Source: JACKJK01 sp046159835
GTDB lineage: Bacteria; Pseudomonadota; Alphaproteobacteria; Rhizobiales; Tepidamorphaceae
Length of the DNA: 64,000 nt
Assembly: GCF_046159835.1 (NCBI RefSeq)
Contig: NZ_JBJXCY010000002.1
Coordinates: 806,001-870,000 of the forward strand
Direction: 5' to 3'
Position numbers and translations under genes: made by a program. The notes beneath the pieces were generated by a model that did not search any database, was not told the origin of the DNA, and was given only the letters and a program-made list of their open reading frames with translations. Of this stretch, positions 16,573 to 27,500 are shown piece by piece (position 1 is the stretch's first letter; every line of letters starts with the position of its first letter).

Positions 16573-17562
16573 ATGAACAAGGCACAGGTGATCCACGAAC
16601 TCGGCGGCCCGGATGCCATGCGCTGGGAGGACTGGCCGGTGCCTGACCCCGCCCCCGGTGAAGTCCGCCTGCGCCACACCGCCGTCGGCGTGAATTTCGC
16701 CGACACATACCATCGCGGCGGCATCTCGCACCCCTGGCCGGTTCCGCCCTGCCCTGTCGTGATCGGGTTCGAGGGCGTCGGCATCGTGACCGGCATCGGT
16801 GACGGCGTGACGGACTTCGCCGAAGGCGACCGCGTTGCCTACGGCATCCCGCCGCTCGGCAGCTATTCGCAGGAGCGCAACTACCCGGCAGACAAGCTGC
16901 TTCACCTGCCCGATGGCCTCGACGAGAAGACGGTCGCCGCACTGCTGATGAAGGGCATGACCGCCCACTACCTCCTTCACCGCACCTACAAGGTGCAGCC
17001 GGGCGACACCATCGTCGTTCACGCCGCCGCCGGTGGCATGGGCCTGATCCTGTGCCAGTGGGCGAAGGCGCTGGGCGCCACCATCGTCGGAACGGTCAGC
17101 ACGCCGGAAAAGGCTGAGGCCGCCCGTGCCGCCGGCTGCCACTATCCGGTCGTTCGCAGCGAGGAAGACTTCGCCGACAAGGTGCGCGAGGTGACGGATG
17201 GGGAAGGCGCTGCCGTTGTCTACGAGGCCATCGGCAAGGACACGCTGCAACGCTCGCTGGACTGTCTCCGGTTGATGGGCGTCTGCGCGGCCTACGGCCA
17301 TGTCTCCGGCCCGCCGGACCCGGTGGACATCATCCAGGACCTCGGCCGCCGCGGCTCGCTGTTCATCACGCGGCCCGCGATCATGCACTACGTCGCCAGG
17401 CGCGCCGACCTGGAATGGACGGCCCGCGACCTGTTCAAGGCCATCGGCGACGGCATCCTCGATCCCAACATCAACTACGAGTACCCGCTCGAAGACGCGG
17501 TTGCCGCGCACACGGCCATCGAGAGCGGCAAGACGCTCGGCGCCACCGTGCTCATTCCCTGA
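16573..17562 (+). CDS. NADPH:quinone reductase, zinc-independent MDR family
   Basis: This 329-residue medium-chain dehydrogenase/reductase has the quinone oxidoreductase layout. An N-terminal GroES-like domain (AVGVNFADTYHRGG; EGVGIVTGIGDGVTDFAEGDRVAY) is followed by a Rossmann domain with the nucleotide motif VHAAAGGMGLILCQWAKALGA (about residues 150-172). It ends in LGATVLIP. The zinc-ligand cysteines of alcohol dehydrogenases are absent, as expected for QorA-like enzymes. It should reduce quinones or other electrophilic enones with NADPH in the cytoplasm. GGAGGAAAG upstream of the ATG at 16573 is a strong ribosome-binding site. Confidence 0.9.
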   Translation: MNKAQVIHELGGPDAMRWEDWPVPDPAPGEVRLRHTAVGVNFADTYHRGGISHPWPVPPCPVVIGFEGVGIVTGIGDGVTDFAEGDRVAYGIPPLGSYSQERNYPADKLLHLPDGLDEKTVAALLMKGMTAHYLLHRTYKVQPGDTIVVHAAAGGMGLILCQWAKALGATIVGTVSTPEKAEAARAAGCHYPVVRSEEDFADKVREVTDGEGAAVVYEAIGKDTLQRSLDCLRLMGVCAAYGHVSGPPDPVDIIQDLGRRGSLFITRPAIMHYVARRADLEWTARDLFKAIGDGILDPNINYEYPLEDAVAAHTAIESGKTLGATVLIP

Positions 17563-17697
17563 CCGCTCAGACGCCGGGCACCCCTGCATGGCGCGCACAG
17601 GGCCGATGCTTCCCCGTCATTGCGCCCAGGCCCCTTGCTGTGCACCATTGCCGTAGAGGCGGTTTCGCTCTTGCAGCCGCCTGACGAGGGACGCTGA

Positions 17698-18942
17698 ATG
17701 CGGATCGCTATCCTCGGCGGTGGCGTTGTCGGGATCACCGCCGCCTACGAACTGCAAAAGGATGGCCACGATGTCGTGGTCATCGACAAGAATGACTCGG
17801 TGGGAACCGAAACGAGTTGGGGCAATGCCGGGCTGATCGCGCCGGGCCATTCCTTCACGTGGTCATCGCCCGCAGCGCCCATGATCATGCTGAAATCGCT
17901 GTTCATGGCCGACCAGTCGATCCGCTTCAGGCCGACTGCGAACCCGGCGCAATATGTCTACGCGCTGCAATTCCTCGCCCAGTGCACGGCGGCCCGGTCT
18001 GCCCGCAACACGGCGCGCAAATACGCACTGGCCTCCTATTCGCAGAAGGTGATGCACGAGACGATCAAAACCACCGGCGTCGAGTTCGACCGCATCGACC
18101 GGGGCATCCTCTATTTCTACCGCAACGCCGACAAGTTCCGCGCCGGTGCCGAACACATGAAGATCATGCGCGACCTCGGCCACACGGTGGACGTGCTCGA
18201 CCGCGACCGCGTGCTGGAGTTGGAACCGGCGCTGGAATCGGTGGCGGGTGAAATCGCCGGCGGCGTCTATTGCCCGAGCGACGAGAGCGGAAGCTGCTTC
18301 AAGTTCACGACGAACCTTGCCGCCCATGTCGCACGCAACGGCGGCGAGATCAGAACCGGCGAGACGATCCGCGCCATCGAGGCGAGCGGCGACGAAGTGA
18401 CCGGCGTGACCACCGACAAGGGCACCGTGAAGGCTGATGTCTATGTCATGGCGCTCGGCTGCCAGAGCCCGATCCTGTCGCGCGGCTTGGGCGAGACGCT
18501 GCGCGTCTACCCCATCAAGGGCTATTCCCTGACGATCCCCGTCGGCAACAATCCGCAACCGCCAACCGTCGGCTCCGTGGACGAGGAAAACCTCGTCGCG
18601 ATCTCGCGCTTCGGCGAGAATGTCCGGGTAACGGCCACCGCCGAGATCGCCGGCTACGACACGGGACACAGCCCGGCAGATTTCGATTTCATGGCCTCGG
18701 TGGCGAAGGAACTCTACCCGCAAGGGGCCGACCATGACCGCCCGCAGATGTGGGCCGGACTGCGCCCCATGACGCCCACCAACCTGCCCATCATCGGACG
18801 CCGCCGACACAGGAACCTTTACTACGACACCGGCCACGGCCATATCGGCTGGACCATGTCGCACGGCTCCGCGCGCATCCTCGCCGATGTGATCGCGGGA
18901 CTACCGCCCGCAATCGCGCTCGGCGAAATCAACGATAACTGA
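17698..18942 (+). CDS. dadA: D-amino acid dehydrogenase-like FAD oxidoreductase (DadA family)
   Basis: The 414-residue flavoprotein opens with a FAD dinucleotide-binding fingerprint (MRIAILGGGVVGITAAYEL, then an acidic VVVIDKN) and continues with the DAO-family pattern, including ETSWGNAGLIAPGHS, and a C-terminal FAD-contacting region GHGHIGWTMSHGSARILAD. DadA oxidises D-amino acids to 2-oxo acids and ammonia, passing electrons to the respiratory chain from the cytoplasmic face of the membrane. The following gene encodes RidA, which hydrolyses the reactive imine or enamine intermediates made by such enzymes, so the pair makes functional sense. A Ser/Arg/Pro-like substrate preference cannot be read. 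GAGGGACGCTGA precedes the ATG. Confidence 0.88.
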   Translation: MRIAILGGGVVGITAAYELQKDGHDVVVIDKNDSVGTETSWGNAGLIAPGHSFTWSSPAAPMIMLKSLFMADQSIRFRPTANPAQYVYALQFLAQCTAARSARNTARKYALASYSQKVMHETIKTTGVEFDRIDRGILYFYRNADKFRAGAEHMKIMRDLGHTVDVLDRDRVLELEPALESVAGEIAGGVYCPSDESGSCFKFTTNLAAHVARNGGEIRTGETIRAIEASGDEVTGVTTDKGTVKADVYVMALGCQSPILSRGLGETLRVYPIKGYSLTIPVGNNPQPPTVGSVDEENLVAISRFGENVRVTATAEIAGYDTGHSPADFDFMASVAKELYPQGADHDRPQMWAGLRPMTPTNLPIIGRRRHRNLYYDTGHGHIGWTMSHGSARILADVIAGLPPAIALGEINDN

Positions 18943-19051
18943 ACCACACACGCGCAGTCCCGTTGGCACATGAGGCTGGCGGACGACTGTTCCCTCACGC
19001 GGGCCGACACACCCGCCACCCCCTTACGAGTTCAACCAGAGGAGACTTCCC

Positions 19052-19405
19052 ATGTCAGACGTCAAACGCATCGAGGTCGGCGACCGCATGAGCCAGGCCG
19101 TTGTTCACAACGGCACGGTCACGACCGCAGGCCAGGTCGCGCTGCGCGCGCCGGGCGAATCCGTCGCCGACCAGACACGCGACATTCTCGCCAAGATCGA
19201 CGAGCTTCTCGCCGCCGCCGGCACGTCCAAGGAAAAGGCCATCAGCGCCTATATCTGGCTGTCGGACATCTCGACCTTCAACGAGATGAACGAGGTCTGG
19301 GATGCCTGGGTCGCCAAGGGCGAAGCGCCGGTTCGAGCCTGCGTGGAATCCAAGCTCGCGGCCCCGCAGTTCACCGTGGAAATACAGGTCATCGCAGCGG
19401 TCTGA
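19052..19405 (+). CDS. RidA family enamine/imine deaminase
   Basis: This 117-residue protein belongs to the YjgF/YER057c/UK114 family, which forms trimers and hydrolyses reactive enamines and imines to keto acids. It shows the family features: N-terminal RMSQAVVHNGTVTTAGQVAL, the helix QTRDILAKIDELLAAAGTSKEKA, and the strand containing the active-site Arg and Glu region (APVRACVESKLAAPQFTVEIQVIA). A strong GAGGAG site precedes the ATG. It follows dadA by 109 bases on the same strand and probably deals with imines released there. It ends just before an inverted repeat (19434-19462). Confidence 0.9.
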   Translation: MSDVKRIEVGDRMSQAVVHNGTVTTAGQVALRAPGESVADQTRDILAKIDELLAAAGTSKEKAISAYIWLSDISTFNEMNEVWDAWVAKGEAPVRACVESKLAAPQFTVEIQVIAAV

Positions 19406-19428
19406 TCGCGCGACGACTTTCACGCATG

Positions 19429-19462
19429 AAAAAACGGAGCGGCGCATGTTGCGCCGCTCCGT
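19429..19462 (-). terminator. Rho-independent terminator-like hairpin, T-rich side facing minus
   Basis: A perfect 12-base inverted repeat, acggagcggcgc / gcgccgctccgt, with a 5-base loop lies 28 bases after the ridA stop. The run of A residues (19429-19434) is on the left, so on the minus strand the stem is followed by six T residues, the intrinsic terminator form. It can fold in either direction, but the U-tract favours stopping leftward transcription from the host-attachment gene. Confidence 0.65.
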
Positions 19463-19547
19463 CCATGATTGAGCCAATGTTCGATCTGGAACCGGTCCTC
19501 TCCGCCGGTCGTTTCTAAATCCAGAAACCCAGGAAAGGAGAACGCCA

Positions 19548-19730
19548 ATGCCCGCCCAGTCAAAAGCCCAGCAGAAGGCCGCCGGTGCGGCCCTGTCCGC
19601 CAAGCGCGGCGAGACCAAGGTCTCCGAACTCCAGGGCGCGTCGAAGGACATGTACGAGTCGATGAGCGAATCCGAACTGGAAGATTTTGCATCCACCGAG
19701 CGCAAGGGCCTTCCCGACAAGAAGGACTGA
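19548..19730 (+). CDS. DUF3008 family small protein
   Basis: This 60-residue, charged, hydrophilic protein (MPAQSKAQQKAAGAALSAKR... GLPDKKD) matches the DUF3008 family, common in alphaproteobacteria. It has no signal peptide or membrane segment, and its composition (Ala, Ser, Glu, Lys; no Cys or Trp) suggests a flexible or helical stress-type protein. AGGAAAGGAGA directly upstream of the ATG is a strong ribosome-binding site, which supports real translation. Its function is unknown. It lies between the terminator-like hairpin and the convergent host-attachment family gene. Confidence 0.82.
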   Translation: MPAQSKAQQKAAGAALSAKRGETKVSELQGASKDMYESMSESELEDFASTERKGLPDKKD

Positions 19731-19771
19731 CAACCTGGGCCGTCAGCTCGCCTTGACGGGACGGCTGGCCC

Positions 19772-20233
19772 TTAGCGGTCCGGCGTCGCCAGAACCAGCT
19801 TCTCGATCTCGTCGACCGGGTGGTTGGTCAGGTCCTTGTCGACCTCGGCAATCACCTTGTCGGCGACTTCCTTGTGCAGTTCCTTGCGCAGGTCGCCCAG
19901 CACGGCGGGCGCCGCCACCAGCACGATCTCGTTGAACTTGTGCTTGTGGGCTTGCTTGTAGAGCGTCTCGGCCAGGTCCTTCGCGAAGCGCTCCTCGGCC
20001 AGTTGGTGCCAGTCCGTGTCGTCCATGGCGCTCTTGTGCGGTCCGGTTCCGTCCTGCATCCGGCCCGGCCGGTTCGCGGCCTGCTCGCGCGTCGGCGGAT
20101 TGTCCTGCTCTTCCTCGCGGAAGACATGCAGGTTCGGGAATTTCTCGTCGCCCTCGTTGCGCAGGAAGAGCGCCTTCGCGCCGTCCGCGACCACGACCCA
20201 GCCGTCATGTTTGAGATGGATGTCGCTGCTCAT
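19772..20233 (-). CDS. Host attachment family protein (baeRF/AtsE-like)
   Basis: The 153-residue protein begins MSSDIHLKHDGWVVVADGAKALFL, the family's characteristic first strand (WVVVADG), and contains a charged middle part and the C-terminal pattern NEIVLVAAPAVLGDLRKEL. The family was named from an Agrobacterium gene linked to plant attachment. Its fold resembles archaeal release-factor-like (baeRF) domains, so the annotated role is doubtful. Start 20233 was chosen over 20269 because AAGGAG lies 8 bases ahead of it. The gene is convergent with DUF3008 and divergent from the topoisomerase gene. Confidence 0.82.
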   Translation of the reverse strand: MSSDIHLKHDGWVVVADGAKALFLRNEGDEKFPNLHVFREEEQDNPPTREQAANRPGRMQDGTGPHKSAMDDTDWHQLAEERFAKDLAETLYKQAHKHKFNEIVLVAAPAVLGDLRKELHKEVADKVIAEVDKDLTNHPVDEIEKLVLATPDR

Positions 20234-20431
20234 CTTGGGGCTCCTTTTCAAAGGCTTGGATGCCGGCATTCACGCAGCGAAGCTCAGCCGCTCCGCGATC
20301 GACCGGTGAGTCGTCCAACACCCGTGCCGCTTGAAGGTTCCACGCATCCGCGGCCGCCGTGACGCAGCCGGGTGAGCGGAACCGCGCGAACCCGATGCGC
20401 GTTTGGCATAAGTTGTGTCGAGGACCCGCGT

Positions 20432-21427
20432 ATGCTTGCCAAACCGCTCGTCTATTCCGGTGATGACCAGCCCGGCTATTCCCGCCGCCGCTGCGGCACC
20501 GGATTCAGCTATCGCCGCGCCAATGGCGGTCCCGTCACCGAGGAAGAGCGGACGCGGCTTGAATCGCTGGCGATCCCGCCTGCATGGCGCGACGTGTGGA
20601 TCTGCGCCGATCCCAACGGCCACATTCAGGCGACCGGCATCGATGCACGCGGCCGCAAGCAATATCGCTATCACCCGCTGTGGCGTGAGACGCGCGACCA
20701 GCACAAGTTCGAATTGCTGTGCGGCTTTGCCGAGTTGCTGCCGCGCATTCGCCGCCGCTTCGCCCGCGACATTGAGAATGAACCCGGCACGCCGGAATTC
20801 GCGCTCGCAGCCGTCGGCCTGCTGCTCGATACCGTGCCGATGCGTATCGGCAACTCGATCTACGCAAGCGAGAACGGCAGCTACGGCGCGTCCACTCTGC
20901 GCAAGAACCACGTCAAGTTTCTCGATGGTGCGGTTCGCTTTTCCTTCCGCGCCAAGGGCGGCAAGCGCGTGCAGCGCACGGTCCGCGACAGGCGCCTGCA
21001 CAAGATCATGGAGAAGGTCGCGGACCTGCCCGGCCGCCACCTGTTCTCCTATATCGGCCGGGATGGCATCGTTCACCCGGTGCGCTCCGATGCGTTCAAC
21101 GCCTATCTCGCGGAAGCCGCCGGAAGCGAGGATGTCTCCGCCAAGATGTTCCGCACCTGGGCCGGGTCGCTCGCCGCGTTCGATGCCGCCGGAAAGGACG
21201 TCTTTGCCGGTGCGCGCCCGACCATCAAGGCCATGTGCGAAGCCGCAGCCGACGTGCTGTCGAACACGCCGGCAATCGCCCGCAAGAGCTACGTGCATCC
21301 CGGCATCTTCGGCCTGAGCGAGTGCGAGCCGGATATGTCGCTCGGCTTCTTCGACTGCCCGCCTGCCCACCGCCGCCTCACGGCGATGGAGACGCGGCTG
21401 GAAGCCTATCTCGCCAGGACGGCCTGA
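20432..21427 (+). CDS. DNA topoisomerase IB (poxvirus-type)
   Basis: This 331-residue protein is a bacterial type IB topoisomerase, which nicks one DNA strand through a 3'-phosphotyrosine and relaxes supercoils without ATP. The active-site residues are present: Arg in VPMRIGN, Lys in FRAKGGKR, a second Arg in KMFRTWAGS and the nucleophile Tyr287 in ARKSYVHPGIF. The N-terminal domain (about residues 1-80) has the family's IPPAWRDVWIC segment. The start at 20432 (MLAKPLVYSGD) follows GAGGA; an earlier in-frame ATG would add 20 unrelated residues. Many alphaproteobacteria carry such an enzyme as an accessory to gyrase and topoisomerase I. Confidence 0.92.
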   Translation: MLAKPLVYSGDDQPGYSRRRCGTGFSYRRANGGPVTEEERTRLESLAIPPAWRDVWICADPNGHIQATGIDARGRKQYRYHPLWRETRDQHKFELLCGFAELLPRIRRRFARDIENEPGTPEFALAAVGLLLDTVPMRIGNSIYASENGSYGASTLRKNHVKFLDGAVRFSFRAKGGKRVQRTVRDRRLHKIMEKVADLPGRHLFSYIGRDGIVHPVRSDAFNAYLAEAAGSEDVSAKMFRTWAGSLAAFDAAGKDVFAGARPTIKAMCEAAADVLSNTPAIARKSYVHPGIFGLSECEPDMSLGFFDCPPAHRRLTAMETRLEAYLARTA

Positions 21428-21450
21428 CGATCCTTTTGTGCGGACCTGCC

Positions 21451-21482
21451 AAAAAGAACGCCGGCGCGAAGTGCGCCGGCGT
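21451..21482 (-). terminator. Intrinsic terminator after the giant RTX gene, possibly bidirectional
   Basis: A 10-base perfect stem, acgccggcgc / gcgccggcgt, with loop gaagt occupies 21458-21482. On the minus strand it is followed by TTCTTTTT (the A-rich 21451-21458 on plus). It begins about 30 bases past the stop of the giant minus-strand gene and 31 bases past the topoisomerase stop, so it separates two convergent genes. Confidence 0.75.
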
Positions 21483-21511
21483 CTGGTCTTGCTGGAGGTC
21501 GTCTCGGTCGA

Positions 21512-24500
21512 TCAGACGAAGAAGTAGTCTTCGCCTTCGGTGATGGTCATGGCGGCACCACCCTCAACGGTGGCTGACGACAGGTTGCCGAAGCCGTCAT
21601 CGATCACGATCACGAAGTCGGCACCCACGTCACCGGCGAAGTTCACGTTGCCGCTCGTGTAGCCAACGAAGTTCATGCGGTCGAGCCCGTCCTCGAAGTC
21701 GGTGATGCGGTCGGCCCCGAACAGCCCGGTAAAGTTGAAGCTGTCCTGAACACCGTCGGTACCGCCACCCGAGAGAATGTCGTCGGCCTGGTCGCCGGCA
21801 CCGCCGTTGATGGTGTCAGCACCCGTTCCGCCGAAGAGCGTATCGGCCGCACCGCCACCGTTCAGCGTATCGCTGCCGGCACCACCGCTCAGCGTGTTGC
21901 TGAGCGCACCGCCGCTGAGCGTATCGTTGCCCGACCCGCCGACGGCATTCTCGAAGCCGCTCAGCGTGTCCGTCCCGATATCGGCACCGGAAGCGTTGTT
22001 GAAGCCGAGCTGCACGTTCACGCCGGAGGTGGAAGCGGAATAGTCGAGGGTATCTATCCCGCCGCCGCCATTGAGCGTGTCGTTGCCGAGCGCGTCGCCG
22101 GCAAACACCGTGTCGTTGCCAAGCCCGGTATTGATGACGTTGACCGAGTCCGAAGCCGTGACCTGGTCGTCGCCCGCACCGGTGGTGACATTCTCCACGT
22201 CACTCATGGTGTCACTGCCGGTGACCGAGGAGGACGCCGTCTGCGTGGCTCCCGACAGGTCGACCGTCGCATCCTGCCCTGCGAGCAGGAAGCTGAGATC
22301 AAGCGTGTCGACATTGCCACCGGCATCGAACGTGTCGTCGCCGGCGCCGGAGCGGAACGTATCGTTGCCCGCACCGGTGGAAGCCTGCACCGAGGTCCCC
22401 GACGACGTCAGCAGCGTGGCGTCGATCATGTCGTTGCCGCCGCCGGTCGTGGCACCGGTCACCGGATCGACACTGCCGATGGCAATCGTGTTGACGCCCA
22501 CGCTTGCGAAGTCGCCGGTCATGGTGACATTGTCGCCGGACGAACCGAGGCGATAGTCCAGCGTCTCGACGTTCTGCGCCGCGACGCTGCTCGCCCCCGA
22601 CCCGAAGTCGAGATCGGCCTCGCCGTTCAGCGTGTCGGCCACCATGGCGACCGACATGGCCCCACCGGCGAAGTTCGCCGCCAGCAGGGTGTCGCTGTCA
22701 CCGCCGCCATCCACCGTGTCGGTGCCATCGACACCGGCGATGTGGAAGATAGTGTCGTCGCCGTCCCCACCGTTGACGGTGTCGTCGCCGAGCCCGGCAT
22801 AGATCAGGTCGTTGCCCGCACCACCGTTGATGATGTCGGCACCGTCGCCGCCGACGATGTAGTCGCCGCCTGCCGTGCCGGTGATGGTGTCCACGCCGTC
22901 GCGGCCGATGATGGTCGCATCCCAGTTGGTGACCGCCGGGGTGTCGAGACCGTTGTTGGCCGCCACACCGGAGACGTCCACCGTTCCGCCGACCTCGTCA
23001 ACGAAGAGCGTCGCGAAGTCGGACGTGTTGGCAACATCGCCGTCCAGCGTGACGTTGGAGATGACCAGATTGCCGGTGATGTCGGCATAGTCCTGCAGGG
23101 CAAGCAGGCCCTTGGCGTGGTCGCCGTCGACATCGACATTGGTCAGCGAGAGCGGTGCCGTCGGCGTGCCGTCCGCACCGGTGACGTTAATGCCGTAGTC
23201 GGCATCCGCGCCGGTGGTGTTGACGATCAGGTCGGCCAGCGTGATTGCGCCGAGGACGGCGGCCACATTGATGCCGATACCCGAACCGCTCGTCACCGTG
23301 CCGTAGCCGGTCACGCTCGAGTTGGTCATCGTGAAGGTCGCGACATTGCCGCCGTTCTGGACGTCCACGCCGCGCCGCCCGGTGTTCTGGACGGTCAGGC
23401 CGGTGAGAACGGCGTTGCCGCCGGTCACCGCGATGCCCGTGTCGAGGGTGTCTTCAACCGTCAGGTTGGAGACGTTGACCGTGTCGGCCCCGCCGGCACC
23501 GATGGTGATGCCGGTGAGTGCCCCGGACCCGACGCTGACCGCACCGGAACCCGCAACGTCGACGCCGTGGCCGATGGTGACGGCTTCGGCATAGTTGCCT
23601 TCATCCACCAGCACGAGGTTCGCGAGGCTGCCGGCGGTGGTCGCCGCCGAGAGGTCGATGCCGTCTTGGATGGTGGCAAGCTCCGTGCCGTCGCCGTCGC
23701 CGGAAACGAGGATCACGTTGCGATCCGCGAACTGCAAAACCTCGACGCCCGAGAGCGTGTCGGACCCGTCCGCACCGGACACCGTCGCCGTGCCATCGCC
23801 ATTGAAGTTGATGGTGTAGTCGCCCGCGTTGCCGGTGAAGACGACCGTGTCCGTCTCGCCACCCGCGTCGATCGTGTCGTCGCTCGAGCCACCGGTGATG
23901 GTGTTGGCAAGGGCATTGCCCGTGACCTCCACCGGTGCCTGAGAGGCCGACGCGTCGAGGTTGACCTGTGTATCGGACAGCACGACCTCGACGGTCCCAC
24001 CGGTTGCCGGGTCGGTCGCGTTGTCCACGTCCGTTTCGGTCGCACCGGTGATCGTCACGTCTGTCAGAAGCACGTCCGGCCCGTTGTTGTCCTTGCCCGG
24101 TTCGCCAACACGCACACCCGTCGAGGTGCCGTCGATGGTGAGACCGTCGAAGGTGATCTGGCCGGTGAAGTCCGCCGGAACGCTGTCGTAGGACGGGCCG
24201 TCGTCACGGATCTTGATGCCGATGGCCGCACCGAAGTCACCCGGCGATGCCGCGCCATCCTGGTCCGAGTGGCCGGAGTTCGTGATCGTCGTGTTGGTGA
24301 AGGTGACGTCCGAATAGGTCTCGAACTTCAGGTTGATGTCGATGGCCTGACCGAACTCGCCCTGCGTGCCGCCGAAGGGCGGCGAGATGCGGCCGAAATT
24401 GCCCACGTCCTCGAAGGTGTTGCCGTCGAGATCGGCGTCGGACAGCTGCTCGAAATACATGCCCTTCTCGGACATTTGCGAGAAGCTGTTGTCGTTCATG

Positions 24501-27500
24501 GTCACGCCGTCAAACGAACCTGAGCCATCATCCTTGGCATAGATCGTCATGCCGTGGATTCCCTGGGTGAAATCGTTCCCCGAGATCTCGATGCCCGTGA
24601 CCTGGCTTTCCTCCCCCTTGTGGATACCGGTGACGTTGTCGACGAAGGTGGTGCCCGTGATCGAGGCCCCGTCGGTATTGCCGAGCGCAATGCCGTTCGA
24701 GAAACCCGTCACGGTCAACCCGCTGATCGAGACATTGTCGGCACCGATGGTTAGGCCGATTGATTTGGAATAGGCCGGGTTGTTGGCCTCGAAGTAGTCG
24801 TTCAGCGGTGTGCCGTTGGGGATCCCGAGATCGCTCGGCAGCGTGCCCTGGATGGTCGCACCCGGTTCACCGATGATAGTGACCTGCTTGTCGATGGTCA
24901 CGCCGCCGGAATAGCTGCCCGGCGTGAGCCAGATCTCGTCACCGTCGGCAGCTTCGCCATTGGCCGGGTTGCCGTCGAAGAGCTGGGCGAGCGACGTCAC
25001 GTCGCCGCCGTCGTCGTTGACGATCCAGACCTTCTGGTCGGCGAACTGCAACACCCCGACATCGGACACGGTGTCCGTGCCGTCGGTCGCCGTGCCGCCG
25101 TTGGAGGTGACGGTCGCCTCGCCGGTCGTCTCGTTCCAGCTCAGCGTGTAGTCGGCACGGTTGCCGGTGAAGCCCGCCGTGTCGAGGCCCGCACCACCAT
25201 CGATGGTGTCGTCGCCGCCAAGCCCGCTCAGCGTGTCGTCGCCCGCACCGCCGAGGAGTTCGTCGGTGCCCTCGGTGCCGTCCTGCGTCACCGCGACCTG
25301 CGGGTTCTCCAGGTGCAGGTTCACGTCGTTGTTGGTGTAGGTGTTGGAGTTGATGGTGGGCTGGCCACCGTCGGTATCGCTGATGATGGCCTGCGAGAAG
25401 CCGTCGACCGTGTTGCCGGTGATCTCGGACCCATCAGCATCCTGATAGGCGTAGATGCCCGATGCAGAAAGTACGTCGCCGCCCGACAGTGCCTCGCCCG
25501 GCGCCGTCACCACGTTGTTGGTGATCGCGACGTCCGAACCGAAGGTCAGGATGCCCGCCGACGTGGCGTCGTTGTTGGACCCGGTGTCGACATAGCCGAC
25601 CTCGGACACGTCGTTGTCGTCGATGGTGCCGGTCAACGAACCGACAGTGACGATGCCGTTCTGTGCGTTGGTGGGCGTGGCGCCGTTGCCGGTCAGCTCG
25701 TTGCCGCTCACCGTCACATCAAGGCCCGCACCGCGCAGGTCGATGCCGTTCTTCTGGAAGTCGTCCACAGTGTTGTCGGTGATGGACAGGAGTCGCGGCG
25801 CACCGTCCTGGTTGTTGGCGTAGATGCCGCGGCCCTGCTGTGCCCCGGACACGTTGCCGTTGATGTCGAGGTCCATGCGGACGCCAGTCACCGTGACACC
25901 GTCCACGCTGCCGCCGGCATTGATGTAGGCGATCCCGTGGTAGTCGCCACTGCCGGAGGCGAGGTCATCGCCACGGCCCGCACCGTCGACCTGCACATCC
26001 TTGATCGTGACGGTGGCATCCTCGACCGTGATGACCGAAGACCGCGCACCCGCCACCGTGGACGTGATGTCGATGTCGCCCGCAGGCGGGGTGATGATCG
26101 TCGCATCGCCCTGGCCGACCAGCGTGATGTCCTTGTCGTCGATCACGACGAGCTCTTCGTAAACGCCCGCGCCGATCACGATGGTGTCGCCATCGGCTGC
26201 CGCGTTCACAGCGTCCTGGATCGTGGCGAAGCCGCCCTGACCGACCATCAGGAAGCGGTCGCCATTGCCGTCCTCGACGATCTCGACCTCCGTCAGCGTG
26301 TCGGTGCCACCGCTCGCGGTGGTGATCGACCAGCCATCGGCGGTCTCCGAGAAGTCGCCCGCCCCGATGGCGTCGACCAGGATGAAGGTATCGCCGTCCG
26401 TTTCGCCGGTCTCGCCGCCGGTGAAGGTGTCGTCGCCGGCGCCGCCGGTGAAAGTGTCGTCGCCACCTTCGCCTGCGACGGTGTTGGCGCCGTTATTGCC
26501 GACCACGTTGTTGTCGGCGGCATCGCCCGTGACGTCGATTGGCGCGTTACCGTCCAGCGTCACATTCGCAACGCCGTCGAGCTGGAGTTCGATACCCGTC
26601 GCATCCGACGGACCACGGAACGTGAGGTTCTCCACGTCCACCGTGACCGGGCCTTCGCCGGAGTAGTCGCCAGTGGCGATATCGATGATGTCGCCGGGGA
26701 CAGCATTGTCCTCGGCATCCTGGATCGTCGGATGGCTGGAAACGATGGTGTTGCCCTGGAAGATCTGCACCGGATTGGTGTCGATCGTCTGCAGGGTCAC
26801 GTTGTCGATGTTCAGGCCACCGGTCACGTCCATCGCGGTGAACCACATGTAGCGGTTGCCCCCGGCTTCCGTGCCGACCTCGTCGGCCGTGCTGGTGCGT
26901 ACCTCCGAGAAGACCCAGTTGCCCGCCGCGTCATACACGTTCATCGCGACTTCAAGGTCGCCGAGCGCATTCTCGTAGAACTTGTGCTCGAACGTATACC
27001 AGCCGGACGAGCCGATCTCGGCATGGTTGCCGTTCTCGATCAATTCGGACGGAGCGTTGCCCGCGTTGTTGTCACCGCCCACGAGCAGTTCACCCGTCGA
27101 GCTGTCCTTGGTCACGTGGAAGACGAAATCGCGCTGGTGTGCGCCGTCGCTGCCGTTGGCTGCGACCGAAAGCTCGAAGCCTTCGCCTGCCGCCCAGTTG
27201 GTGTCGAGATAGATGTCGACGGACGTGACGACACCGCCCGACAGGTCGTTGCGGTAGCCGTCGAAGCGGCTGAAGACGCTGGCCCCGCCATCGCTGTCGG
27301 TGATGAGACCGTGCGAGGAACCGGACGCCGACGGCACGCCGTTGTCGCCCGAGTTCACGACACTGACCGTGCCGTTCAGGTAGTCGTTGAAGCCGGTGGT
27401 CGAACCTTCAAAGGTCTCGCTGTAGCGCGTGAATGCGCTCGAGAAATCGACCGAGTTGGAGTCCAGCTCGATATCGCGGTCGGCAAAGCGCAGCGTCTCG

